In this document: positions 1-8,727 of the stretch, one piece after another
Layout of the letters: each line of letters opens with the position of its first letter
Numbering within the stretch: position 1 is the stretch's first letter
Virus record (IMG/VR): IMGVR_UViG_3300001850_000308
Span: 1 to 22,663 of that record
DNA length: 22,663 nucleotides
Strand: one strand, 5' to 3'
Source: a virus
Notes under the pieces: model-generated
Seen by the model: only the letters and a program-made list of their open reading frames with translations
Databases searched by the model: none
Told to the model about the DNA's origin: nothing
Made by a program: the position numbers and the translations under genes

Positions 1-865
1 AATTTCCTGTATTAAATGTTGAAGAAAACCTTGCAGCAGCAGTAACACCCAGCGTTCCTGTTACAGTTAGATTTCCGCCTACTGTAGAATTCCCGGAAAT
101 AGCGGAAGAAGCAGCAGATACGGCATTTGAAACTGTTAACGACAAACCACTAATAGCACCAGAAAACGTACCTGTACCAGCGTTTAATGCTGAGATTGTT
201 CCTAATGAAGTTAGAGAAGAAGAAGTGATTCCTGATCCTAACGACGAAGAAGTTAAAACTGCAGTTCCAGCAATTAAATAAGAAGTGCTGGTATTGATAT
301 TACCTGTTACGTGTAAAGGATAAGAAGGGGAACTGTTTCCAATACCAACTCTGTTGTTTACTTCGTCGACGTAAATCGTATTGGTATCTACGCTTAGAGT
401 AGGAACGTTTAATCTTGTGCCGTCAAAGGTGAATCCAGTGGCACCCATAAAGGTTGTGCCGCCAAGATTAAATTGAACCTGATCGGCAGAACCGCCAGGA
501 GTTCCACCAATATATTGTGGTTTTACTTTTTTAAGAGCTGAATCCGTTGCGTCCCAGATTAACAGATAATCATTACTTGAGTCCACAGAAGTAATCGCAG
601 TACGGTTAGAAATTACTGTTGGATCTACTTTGTATTTAAACTGAGTTGCGTTTGAATATGAAGTGTCAATTACAACTTCGCCTATTATGGTTTTGTTTTT
701 CCAACCAGAATCGTACACGATTAAATCTGACGAAGAAGGACTTGCTGAGGAGAAAGATCCTCCTGAGGAAATAAAACCTTCTACTGAACCAATAAGAGAA
801 TTAACCTTATCGGACCACTGACCCAACGAATCCGTATTTTTTAATCTACTAATTGTGGATGCCAT
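1..865 (-). CDS. Tail fibre-like structural protein, N-terminal part (runs off the left edge)
   Basis: An open frame starts at ATG 865 and stays open to the window edge, giving 288 residues without a stop. It begins MASTISRLKNTDSLGQWSDK. From about residue 135 it carries motifs seen in phage fibres: MGATGFTFDG, then NRVGIGNSSPSYPLHVTGN, followed by low-complexity Ser/Thr/Gly/Leu repeats such as GNSTVGGNLTVTGTLGV. The NRVGIG..PLHVTGN pattern is common just before beta-structured repeats in marine phage fibres. The start lies 5 nt downstream of the stop of the 80-aa gene. A purine-rich AAAAAGGAAA lies inside the end of that gene, but is rather far from the ATG. It is the last visible gene of the leftward baseplate operon, which fits a fibre attached to the baseplate rim. 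The receptor-binding end is outside the window, so the exact fibre type cannot be given. Confidence 0.75.
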   Translation of the reverse strand, partial: MASTISRLKNTDSLGQWSDKVNSLIGSVEGFISSGGSFSSASPSSSDLIVYDSGWKNKTIIGEVVIDTSYSNATQFKYKVDPTVISNRTAITSVDSSNDYLLIWDATDSALKKVKPQYIGGTPGGSADQVQFNLGGTTFMGATGFTFDGTRLNVPTLSVDTNTIYVDEVNNRVGIGNSSPSYPLHVTGNINTSTSYLIAGTAVLTSSSLGSGITSSSLTSLGTISALNAGTGTFSGAISGLSLTVSNAVSAASSAISGNSTVGGNLTVTGTLGVTAAARFSSTFNTGN

Positions 866-870
866 TTAGA

Positions 871-1113
871 TTAAACGTTTCCTTTTTCCGAGATTGCACG
901 TAAAATGATATTCTTCAGGTCAGAAATTTCTTGTTTCAAATCGTTCTTTAACTGATCAACGTTGTCCCTAAGAGTATTTATCTGAGATTGAATCATTTGT
1001 TTTTCTTGTATTCTGCGGCGATACTCTTCACGAGCTTGGTCGTCGGTACAAAGTATCGCCTTTGAATTTAGATCGCGTACAATTCCAGGAGTTTCTGTTT
1101 TGATTATCTGCAT
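871..1113 (-). CDS. Small coiled-coil protein between DUF4815 protein and fibre (80 aa)
   Basis: The frame could begin at ATG 1128, but ATG 1113 (MQIIKTETPGIVRD) is the better start. It has a GGAG Shine-Dalgarno 5 nt upstream (1119-1122) and avoids overlap with the preceding gene, whose stop ends at 1115. Residues 1-25 look globular. Residues from about 30 to 78 are a charged heptad-like helix (QIN.LRDNVDQLKNDL), suggesting a coiled coil. There is no signal peptide or membrane segment. Small proteins of this kind often sit between the DUF4815-type gene and the fibre genes in marine T4-like phages. A structural adaptor or oligomerisation role for the fibre is an inference from position only; no function is established by the sequence. 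Confidence 0.8.
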   Translation of the reverse strand: MQIIKTETPGIVRDLNSKAILCTDDQAREEYRRRIQEKQMIQSQINTLRDNVDQLKNDLKQEISDLKNIILRAISEKGNV

Positions 1114-1114
1114 A

Positions 1115-4100
1115 TTACTCCACCACAATTGCTCTAAAATCAGCCACTCTTGGAATAAAGCTGGTGTTCGGGGAAGTCATCACGATCTTAAACTTGATCT
1201 CGACAAAGTCCTCATAGGTTGCGCCACCAGCTGTGTAGATCATCTTAGTTCCAGAACCCCCTACCTTTGTATAAGAGGCATTGTTGCTTGGTAAGTAAGT
1301 GTATTCCAGGAACTCAGTAGGATCTGGAGAGAATGAGCTAGTATCAGGCGAGCTTTGATCCATCAGAATCCAAGACTTAAGATCAATTACTTCTGAGTCA
1401 GAAGAAGATCTGATCTTATAGTAAACCTTTACATCAGTGCCAGAAGGTTTGTTAGCCGTCAGGAACACCTTAGCATATGAAGAATCATTCAGTAGTTTTA
1501 CTGTTCTAGTGATATACTTGGCCCAAGCATTACCGCCGCTGACTCCTGTTTCGCCAGTTACGTCGTTGTTAATGATGTTTTCAATTTGAACAACTGATTG
1601 TCTGTTCGCATTAATAACAGGTGAAACATACGGAGAAGTAACAGTTGAAACGATCTTCTTCAAGAATGATTCAGAAGAAGCGCTGATGTTGTGCTGATAA
1701 TTATATTGATAGTTCTTATTAGGAACAATCGTTGTATAAGTTCCATCAAGAGCACCCGTTGCACCTTGAATAGCAACCGATACCTTTGAAGAAGAGAAAG
1801 GATTAAAGTATCCAGCAGGAACCATTACAACGTCAGAAACACCAGGTCCTTCAGGTTTTCTGCTAAACGTGATTCCTGTTGCTCCTGGAATTGTTTTAAG
1901 AACGTCTTCGGACAAGACCGCAATATCTTCAACATTGTTGGCCATTCCGATAGTAGCGCCATTGTTGATATATGTAGGAAGGGTAGCACCAGAACCTGGC
2001 ACAATATAATTCAAGAAAATCTTATTCAAATAAAGTACACGTGCGCCGTTATTAAAGGTGTTGCTTCTACCAGGAGTAGAGTCAGGAACAACAGGCACAA
2101 GTCCTGTAGCTCCGCCAACTAAGGAATCGTCCTTGCTATAGTATAATCTGATCATATCAGAATTCATTCTATAGACGTAGTAATCGCCGTATGGAATACC
2201 CATAAATCCAGTTGAACCAGTATAGGTAACTTTGGATCCATTTGTGTATGGGTGGAACTTGATCTTAATAGTTCTATTGGTTGAGTCAACAACACCAGAT
2301 GTACCAGGGTCAAATCCCGTGGAACCGACGGTGGGTTTATCTTTATCGGTTGGTATAGTTACGACGTTATCTCCAGCTGTCGCGTCCCAGTCAGTAAACA
2401 CAGTTGTCATTGTACCAGTAATAAAGTCGCAACGATACAATTTAAACATCAGATCTTGGGTTTGTTCAGCTGTCCAAGTAGAAGCATTTTGAGACTTGAA
2501 TAAAGAACCAACGTAAGGTTGTTCCGAAATAACCTTTGTTGTTGCAACCTGTTGTTCTCCAATTTGAGCAACCCATGCTTCATAATTGTTTGAGTTGGAA
2601 ATCAATACAATCGCATATTCCCCAGGAGGTAAAAACACAACGTTGGGGAATGTAACAGTAGTTGCGGTGGCTGCAGTTTGTGAAACATTAACATTCGCCG
2701 CTGCCACGGTTGTAGAACAAAGAACCTGCGAAGAAGAAGGATAACCGTTTGTTGTTTCTCTGATCTGTACAACAAGAGGAATGTTGCTGTCTTTTGTCTT
2801 AAAGTACAGGTCAACCTTTGAGATGAACACTCCTTCGGGATAGATAACAGGATCCACGAAAAAGGTTTCGGCTAAAGGATCGATTGGGCGAGGAGGAGTT
2901 GTTGTAACATTTCTCCAGAAAGGCGCATTAGGATCAGGAAGCGCAACAGGAATATTAAGAGTTGTAGTAGTTAATTCCAATCCTTGTGCTGTATATCTTG
3001 CTTCTGCCGAAGTTGTTTCCTGTGAACGGTTAGGTGTATTAGAAGCTGTCTTTACGTCAGAGAGCAAGAAGTTTCTGTCGCCGACAAAGAACATTCCGAA
3101 AGGAACATCAAATGTACCAGAAACAGAACCTGTACTAGAGGTTGTTAGAGCACCACCCAAAGATCCGTTTGTAGGAGTGACATATACTGAAACCAGCTTG
3201 CCATCAAAGAACGGATAAACTGTAGTATTCGGCTTCATGCCAGTAGCAGAGAAAGAAATTCTTCTGGGTCTGATATACTCAGACATATTGACATCTCTTA
3301 CAATATCACCAGAAGAAATAGATGTTAAAGTAATAGGCGGAGGAATTGGTACAGTTACTTGTTCTGTAATTGGATTTTGTACAGTCTGGGCTGGAATAAT
3401 TAAGGTAACTAACTCTTGAGTCAGAGCCTGGGTCTGACCGTTTGGATTTACAGATGTTGTAGTTGTGCTCGATTGTCCGCTGGTGTTTGTTGAGGTAATA
3501 GCAACAGTATTAGAACCAGTTGTATTAGTAACGGATGTTGTTCTCCACCAGGACAAATCTAGTTCCGGGATGTTGGTTTCTTCAAACCCTGTTATTCTGG
3601 TTTCTGTTCCAAACCACATGTTGTTCCACTGATTATACAGTGTTCCATAAGGAGTTGAACCGATAAGGATATTGTCCAGATTTCCGTTTGGATTATTAAC
3701 ATCAGCAGGAACCGCACGAGTATCTTTCCAGAAGTCGTTGTTTGGAGTTAGAGTCAGGTTGCCGATCCAGTTAAATACAGAGAACGGATTGACATTAACA
3801 GAGCGAGACGCCAGTGGCTGATTGATAAACGTCGCGTCTGTAAAGTTTTTCGTGATCAGATCGCCGCGCTGCTGGTAGTTTGAAGAATCAGCTGTTTTTA
3901 GATATAGACCATAAGCCTTTTGCCTAAATTCAGATCTGAGTTCCTGAGACGCCACGTCAATAGAACAATGATAATCAGAATTACCAGGGTCGCCAACGTT
4001 GTGACCAGTAAACGAATCTACGATAAATCCGTTTTTAAATCTATCAAACCCTGCTGTATCTTTTACATTGAACAACGAAGTGCTTTTTTCTAGAGCACTG

Positions 4101-7100
4101 AGAGAAGTGTAATATTCTACGTTTTCAATTCTCTTTTCCAGCTTACCAATATCTCTCATTGTATAACGCTTATTCTCAATAAACTTGGTAGAAATTGAGT
4201 TTGGGGTATAGGTGTAAGCAGGGACATACAATTGATATAATGTCATACCATCGTCAATATCTTTTGGTGCCTTTGGTGTTAACGAAGGAATTCCCTGAAT
4301 ATCAACAAACGCTCCGTCTACTGTGACCGCGATTTTATCGATTCTTGGTAGATAATACTCTGAATCATAACCAAAATTTGTATTCGCCGAAACTAATGTT
4401 GTAGAACCAAAGGTTAATGGATTAGTTTTTGTTGGTCTACAGTCAATAGAATTCAGTAGATTAATTTTCTTACCAACCGATGTTGTGTAGTAGTAAGGAA
4501 TATCTTTGTTTGAATATGAATTTGCGCAGAAGAATCCATCATTAACACCGTGAGCCAAATAATCAAAGAACACAACCACAGCATCGTTTGTCGAAGAAAC
4601 ACCAGAATTTAACTTAATAGAAGCGATGTCGTAATAGTTGTCTCTCTGTCCGTTGTCTAAACTCCAGTTTTTGGTCGCGTCCTTTGATGGATTAAACCAA
4701 TCTTCCATTACAGGATCTGTGGTGCTAGAGATAATCTTGTTTACTCTAGTTACGTCTGGAACGTTTAAACCAATCGCTTGCAAGTAAACTACTGCGCCGC
4801 TCGAGTGAGTTGCCGCAGTTGTTCCGTTGTACCCTCTAATAACAGTTAGAGAAGTTGTACCACCGCCAGACTGAACAAACATTTGTTCCGAATCAACTTT
4901 AATGATAGAAGCAGTAGGAACAGTTGCCGCTGCTAAAGTTACTGCAGTTGTTGTTGTGCTGCTAATTGAACCATTGAGGGTTGTTGGTTTAGCGTACACG
5001 ATTCCTCTCGCAGAAGAAGTATAGGAAGTAGCTGCTGCGAAATAAGGACAAACTTTAAAGTAATCTGCTGTCGAGACAGCTGGGATTGGAGTAGCAAGAG
5101 TAATCGTGTCTCCGCTAAATGAAGAGATGGAATATGTAGTGTCGGAAGCATTTGGTCCACTTACAATTTTAAAGAGAGGATTACCAGGAGTTGTATTGAC
5201 TAATGCGCTGGTAACATAAGAAGGAACCTTTACTGTGCTGGTCGCACTAGCTGCTAGTTGAACATATCCTTCAGTAAATTCTGAATTCTTCTGAGTCTTT
5301 GTGTTTGGACTTGCATTGTTATTATTGATAACAGCAATTATGTTTACAGAATTTGACTGAGAAGGAGAAAATGTGATGGTGGCAGTTTGTTGAGATCCTG
5401 CTCCTGGACTGTCTAGCGCCAAAGTAAAGTTTGTCAGTTGAGCGCCTGTGCTTGCGTCTGAGATAATATATCCATACTGTAGAGCTTCTGACGCTGTTAA
5501 TGTAGTCCCTGCTGCTCCTTGAAATCTTTCTCGAGAAGATCCGGATTGAATAGTACACGCATTTCCAGCAACAGCTACGGAAGAGTAATATTTTCTGTAA
5601 GTCAGCTGGATATCTGTTAATTCTTTAACAGCTGTATATCCAGTATTGTAAACCAATGGAGAAATACCAGGGTTTAATAAACCCATTCCCGTTGCACCAG
5701 TATCATTGAACAACTGGAATTGTTTTTCTGAATTTGTGTAATTTAGTCCTGTTGCACCCGTCGCCAAATAGAGAACATTTGCAAAAGTTTTTGAAGCAGC
5801 AGTAATGGTTGTATCAAATAAATGTAGCTTGTAATTAGGACCCGTTGCTCCACTGTATTGAATGTCTCTTACTCTGGTATAACCGATTGGACCTGTCGCT
5901 CCAGCTTGGTCATAAAGGTACAATTTTTCAAAGGTATTGATATTTGGTAGAGAAGAAACAGGTTTTACATTGATGTAATTTCCATAATTAATAGGAGCAT
6001 CTGCGCCAGAATATGTTTCTGTTGTTCTTGCTTTTGGAATATCTAGATCTTGAGTAGCAATTGTTTCTACTTCATACCCCTTAACATAAGCCTTACCAGA
6101 AGACAGTCTACCAAGAAACGAACCAGTTGCTCCTGAATAAGATTCAATATTCAGTAAGAACGGACGAACAGTATAGTCGCCTGATTCGTCGTAGGTTCTG
6201 CGAGCTAGAACCTTTGCAAGTTCATTATATGTTGGTCTAGATACTTGTTTGTATAACTTACCTTGTCTGACTTCTAACAGCTCAATAAACTTACTTGCGT
6301 CTTCTGTATACCCTGTGTCCTTAGATTCTAATGTAAGATTAATCTTAAGACGATGTGCGCCAGGAGCAGCGTAGTTATAAGACCCGCTGGCATTATCTAA
6401 GAGCGTATTATCTTGATCTTCGTCTATAATAGAAACTGAAGAAACAAGACCAGCAATCTTATCGGGAACGTTTGTATACTTATGTAAGTAGGTTGTTTGC
6501 TTTGAATTTAAAACAAATGTTCCTTTTGTGAAGAAAATACCATCATCAATAGAAACAGTTGAAGAATCGCCAATAACAGAATAAGTTTCTAAATCATTTC
6601 CAGTAAATGTACCAGATTTAATTGTAGCCCAATTACCCTTGCCTTCTAAAGAGATTGTTTCTCCTTCTTCAAAAGCAAAACCGTTTAAAGGCTTGTAGAT
6701 AAGAGTTTTCGGTTCGGTGCCGTCAGAGTCTGCAACAACAGTAACTAATCCCTTGGCATAAACTCCGTTATGAGAGGTTGTGCCTGTTATAACTAAATCC
6801 TGTGCATCATCCACTATTACTTCATAAGAATTGTAATTGGTTTCAATTGTAAGGTATTTTGCAGTCTGTGTGTCAATTGTGGTAAGACCACCAATAACAA
6901 TCGATCCTTCTTTGAAAACATGCTTCCCGAATCTTTCTACTTGCATCTGTAGAATAGACTGTAGTTGATTGAGTTCTCTTGTCTGGACTGCATACCCAGG
7001 TCGGAATAGAATTCTCAGGAAGTCTTTATCGACTTCAGGAATACCCGCAGAATTTAATTTCTCTGGGGAATAATCGTCAAAATATGGTGCAGAATTTAGT

Positions 7101-7117
7101 TCTGTAATAACGCTCAT
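1115..7117 (-). CDS. 2000-aa DUF4815-type baseplate/tail structural protein
   Basis: The N-terminus (residues 1-60: APYFDDYSPEKLNSAGI, FRPGYAVQTRELNQLQSILQ, then VFKEGSIVIGG) matches the DUF4815 phage tail family as I recall it. A central part near residues 720-780 has a module ending VIRGYNGTT (R761). Around residue 1278 begins MSEYIRPRRISF.A.GMKPNT, then a sandwich-like domain with DVPFGMFFVGDRNFLLSD and ETTSAEARYTAQG. From residue 1413 comes DPLAETFFVDPVIYPEGVFI, then VDLYFKTKDSNIPLVVQIRE, a typical carbohydrate-module-like beta domain of this family. There are about eleven G-[A/S/E]-T-G tetrapeptides. The gene lies between gp8 and the fibre, so it probably forms the outer baseplate and anchors fibres, taking the place of T4 gp9-gp12, none of which is recognisable here. 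Its weak SD, GAGG, lies 12 nt upstream. The role is inferred; the family assignment is fairly secure. Confidence 0.85.
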   Translation of the reverse strand: MSVITELNSAPYFDDYSPEKLNSAGIPEVDKDFLRILFRPGYAVQTRELNQLQSILQMQVERFGKHVFKEGSIVIGGLTTIDTQTAKYLTIETNYNSYEVIVDDAQDLVITGTTSHNGVYAKGLVTVVADSDGTEPKTLIYKPLNGFAFEEGETISLEGKGNWATIKSGTFTGNDLETYSVIGDSSTVSIDDGIFFTKGTFVLNSKQTTYLHKYTNVPDKIAGLVSSVSIIDEDQDNTLLDNASGSYNYAAPGAHRLKINLTLESKDTGYTEDASKFIELLEVRQGKLYKQVSRPTYNELAKVLARRTYDESGDYTVRPFLLNIESYSGATGSFLGRLSSGKAYVKGYEVETIATQDLDIPKARTTETYSGADAPINYGNYINVKPVSSLPNINTFEKLYLYDQAGATGPIGYTRVRDIQYSGATGPNYKLHLFDTTITAASKTFANVLYLATGATGLNYTNSEKQFQLFNDTGATGMGLLNPGISPLVYNTGYTAVKELTDIQLTYRKYYSSVAVAGNACTIQSGSSRERFQGAAGTTLTASEALQYGYIISDASTGAQLTNFTLALDSPGAGSQQTATITFSPSQSNSVNIIAVINNNNASPNTKTQKNSEFTEGYVQLAASATSTVKVPSYVTSALVNTTPGNPLFKIVSGPNASDTTYSISSFSGDTITLATPIPAVSTADYFKVCPYFAAATSYTSSARGIVYAKPTTLNGSISSTTTTAVTLAAATVPTASIIKVDSEQMFVQSGGGTTSLTVIRGYNGTTAATHSSGAVVYLQAIGLNVPDVTRVNKIISSTTDPVMEDWFNPSKDATKNWSLDNGQRDNYYDIASIKLNSGVSSTNDAVVVFFDYLAHGVNDGFFCANSYSNKDIPYYYTTSVGKKINLLNSIDCRPTKTNPLTFGSTTLVSANTNFGYDSEYYLPRIDKIAVTVDGAFVDIQGIPSLTPKAPKDIDDGMTLYQLYVPAYTYTPNSISTKFIENKRYTMRDIGKLEKRIENVEYYTSLSALEKSTSLFNVKDTAGFDRFKNGFIVDSFTGHNVGDPGNSDYHCSIDVASQELRSEFRQKAYGLYLKTADSSNYQQRGDLITKNFTDATFINQPLASRSVNVNPFSVFNWIGNLTLTPNNDFWKDTRAVPADVNNPNGNLDNILIGSTPYGTLYNQWNNMWFGTETRITGFEETNIPELDLSWWRTTSVTNTTGSNTVAITSTNTSGQSSTTTTSVNPNGQTQALTQELVTLIIPAQTVQNPITEQVTVPIPPPITLTSISSGDIVRDVNMSEYIRPRRISFSATGMKPNTTVYPFFDGKLVSVYVTPTNGSLGGALTTSSTGSVSGTFDVPFGMFFVGDRNFLLSDVKTASNTPNRSQETTSAEARYTAQGLELTTTTLNIPVALPDPNAPFWRNVTTTPPRPIDPLAETFFVDPVIYPEGVFISKVDLYFKTKDSNIPLVVQIRETTNGYPSSSQVLCSTTVAAANVNVSQTAATATTVTFPNVVFLPPGEYAIVLISNSNNYEAWVAQIGEQQVATTKVISEQPYVGSLFKSQNASTWTAEQTQDLMFKLYRCDFITGTMTTVFTDWDATAGDNVVTIPTDKDKPTVGSTGFDPGTSGVVDSTNRTIKIKFHPYTNGSKVTYTGSTGFMGIPYGDYYVYRMNSDMIRLYYSKDDSLVGGATGLVPVVPDSTPGRSNTFNNGARVLYLNKIFLNYIVPGSGATLPTYINNGATIGMANNVEDIAVLSEDVLKTIPGATGITFSRKPEGPGVSDVVMVPAGYFNPFSSSKVSVAIQGATGALDGTYTTIVPNKNYQYNYQHNISASSESFLKKIVSTVTSPYVSPVINANRQSVVQIENIINNDVTGETGVSGGNAWAKYITRTVKLLNDSSYAKVFLTANKPSGTDVKVYYKIRSSSDSEVIDLKSWILMDQSSPDTSSFSPDPTEFLEYTYLPSNNASYTKVGGSGTKMIYTAGGATYEDFVEIKFKIVMTSPNTSFIPRVADFRAIVVE
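1119..1122 (-). promoter_or_regulatory. Shine-Dalgarno site GGAG deciding the start at 1113
   Basis: On the minus strand the sequence reads GGTGGAGTAATATGCAG, placing GGAG 5 nt before ATG 1113. It lies inside the final codons of the 2000-aa gene, so the two genes are probably translationally linked. It favours ATG 1113 over the in-frame ATG at 1128. Confidence 0.7.
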
Positions 7118-7138
7118 TTGCGCTCTTGCCTCTATTCC

Positions 7139-7146
7139 TATTTAGT
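7139..7146 (-). promoter_or_regulatory. Possible variant late promoter before the DUF4815 gene
   Basis: The minus strand reads CAATACTAAATAGG here, giving ACTAAATA, a variant of the T4 late box TATAAATA differing in its first two bases. It overlaps the stop codon of gp8 and would give a short leader containing the GAGG ribosome-binding site. It is only a weak candidate, because stop codons in AT-rich DNA readily create TAAATA by chance. Confidence 0.25.
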
Positions 7147-8713
7147 ATTGGATGATTACTTTAACATCTTCGATCTGATCGGGATATCTTGTAATAGCTT
7201 TTCTATTTTCGATATAAAGAACATTGCCCAGATTTGATACTGCTGTCGGATTAGTTGCGGCAGTAACTGTTGAAGAGACAGCACCAGAAGAAACATTGTT
7301 TGATCCATTAAAAGTACCAGAGATGGAACTTAGGTATAATTTCTTTGGTGCTGAAGTTGAATCATATTTAACGACTTTTCCAGTTGCACCAGAAGTTGCT
7401 TGTGTTACAGTAGAGTCTGCAACAAATGGACCGTTTGTTACTGTGCCTAATTCTAAAACAACTGTCTGATTAATAACGGAAGAATCTGCAATGATTCCAT
7501 AATGAGAGGTGGTGTCAGGTTGCACGTCCCAAGAATCAGAAAGAGTAATAACAGGAAGCAAAGAAGTTGAAGAGATTTTTCTTACTTGTCCCTTTCCTGG
7601 CCCATCTAAGATTATAATCTTTTTGCCTGCACTTGGGTAATAAGGCTTTGTGGAATCAGCATACGAGTGAGAAGTGTTCAATCCCATCTGAGTAGCAACG
7701 TTTAATCCCGTGGCACCTACTGTGTAGTAAGAGCTGGTAAAGATAGGATCTAGTATAAGAGAGATCTGACGATATTCATTTGTGTCTACAATAGAAGCGC
7801 CTTCGTCGCCGCTTACTCTTACCTTTACCATTACATTTGTTGCGTTTAATTCTTTTACAGGATCAGCGCCGTGATATGGAGAAGAACCTGCCACAGCATT
7901 TGTTTGAACATCCCATTGCAAACTGCTATCGTCAGAAGACAATGTCTTTACTGGAATCCAAGAAGAAGTATAGAACCTTTCGATATCAGCGGAAGAAAGA
8001 GTAAACATATACTTCCATTGATAACTATCGGCAGTTGTTTCTGAAACTCCAGCCGCTGTTGATGTAGAAGTCGGTTTAATTGTAGAAGCAGCACCAGAAT
8101 TATTTCCCAGACATTTATAGACATTATATTCGTCTGTAATTACATAAAATGGTCTTAGGCTAAATGTAGAAGAAGAAATAGCCGAAGGATCTGAGATTGT
8201 TACAGTTGGAGCAGAAGTATATCCAGAGCCACCATTAGTAATAGAGACAGAGATTACTGACCCTGAAGATATAGTTGCAGTTGCAGAAGCCGAACCAGAA
8301 CCAAAAGTAACAGTTGGAGCAGAAGTATATTCAGAACCTGGGTTAGTAATAGTAACAGCAGTCACTACACCGCCTGTAATAGTGACCGTGGCTGTTGCAG
8401 TTACATAAGTCTTAATTCTGGTTAGATCGGTAATATCTTCTGAAGATGAATATTGTTGATACCTCGCACCTGAAACCCAACCATAGTTTCTGATAACTCT
8501 AGCCGCGTTTGTTGACGAAACTTTCTTCGCATAAAGCATGTCTGTAAAGACATCAGAAGTTAGAGCATAAGAATCCTTGGGGATATCTGGTAGATTTTCA
8601 TTTGTCCAGGAATCTGGATTAGAGAAACCAAAATAGACCGATTCTTCGGCAATGGTATTTAAAAAATTATCAATGTTCTTGTGTCTCAAATTTGATGTTA
8701 AAATGTTTGGCAT
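7142..8713 (-). CDS. 8: Baseplate wedge protein gp8-like (523 aa)
   Basis: The two ends resemble T4 gp8 (334 aa): near the start FGFSNPDSWTNEN...VFTDMLYAKKV and NYGWVSGARY; then YNVYKCLGNN (about residue 197), YQWKYMFTLS, a conserved EYRQISLILDP, and the C-terminal LYIENRKAITRYPDQIEDVK. The extra length is largely explained by inserts. Residues about 103-177 hold two copies of a repeat V.ITN.GS.YTSAPTVT (119-137 and 156-174), and residues about 365-400 hold a GPGKGQ module also present in gp7. Two GATG tetrapeptides occur. In T4, gp8 joins gp7, gp10, gp6 and gp53 in the wedge; the order gp6-gp7-gp8 here agrees. The start has AAGG/GGG purines 4-12 nt upstream, and an exact late-promoter box lies about 100 nt upstream within gp7. 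Confidence 0.88.
   Translation of the reverse strand: MPNILTSNLRHKNIDNFLNTIAEESVYFGFSNPDSWTNENLPDIPKDSYALTSDVFTDMLYAKKVSSTNAARVIRNYGWVSGARYQQYSSSEDITDLTRIKTYVTATATVTITGGVVTAVTITNPGSEYTSAPTVTFGSGSASATATISSGSVISVSITNGGSGYTSAPTVTISDPSAISSSTFSLRPFYVITDEYNVYKCLGNNSGAASTIKPTSTSTAAGVSETTADSYQWKYMFTLSSADIERFYTSSWIPVKTLSSDDSSLQWDVQTNAVAGSSPYHGADPVKELNATNVMVKVRVSGDEGASIVDTNEYRQISLILDPIFTSSYYTVGATGLNVATQMGLNTSHSYADSTKPYYPSAGKKIIILDGPGKGQVRKISSTSLLPVITLSDSWDVQPDTTSHYGIIADSSVINQTVVLELGTVTNGPFVADSTVTQATSGATGKVVKYDSTSAPKKLYLSSISGTFNGSNNVSSGAVSSTVTAATNPTAVSNLGNVLYIENRKAITRYPDQIEDVKVIIQY
8202..8330. repeat. Two-copy direct repeat inside gp8
   Basis: Positions 8202-8222 and 8310-8330 are identical over 21 nt, with a period of 108 nt (36 codons). 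The flanking bases are also similar. In the protein they encode the two YTSAPTV segments. The strong identity at DNA level points to a fairly recent internal duplication in gp8, compared with the more diverged related copies in gp7. Confidence 0.8.
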
Positions 8714-8727
8714 TTTTCCCTATACCT

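Noticed and set aside
1100-1294. 64-aa plus-strand frame opposite the end of the 2000-aa gene
   Set aside because: No ribosome-binding site or recognisable content; it overlaps a long gene with strong domain evidence on the other strand.
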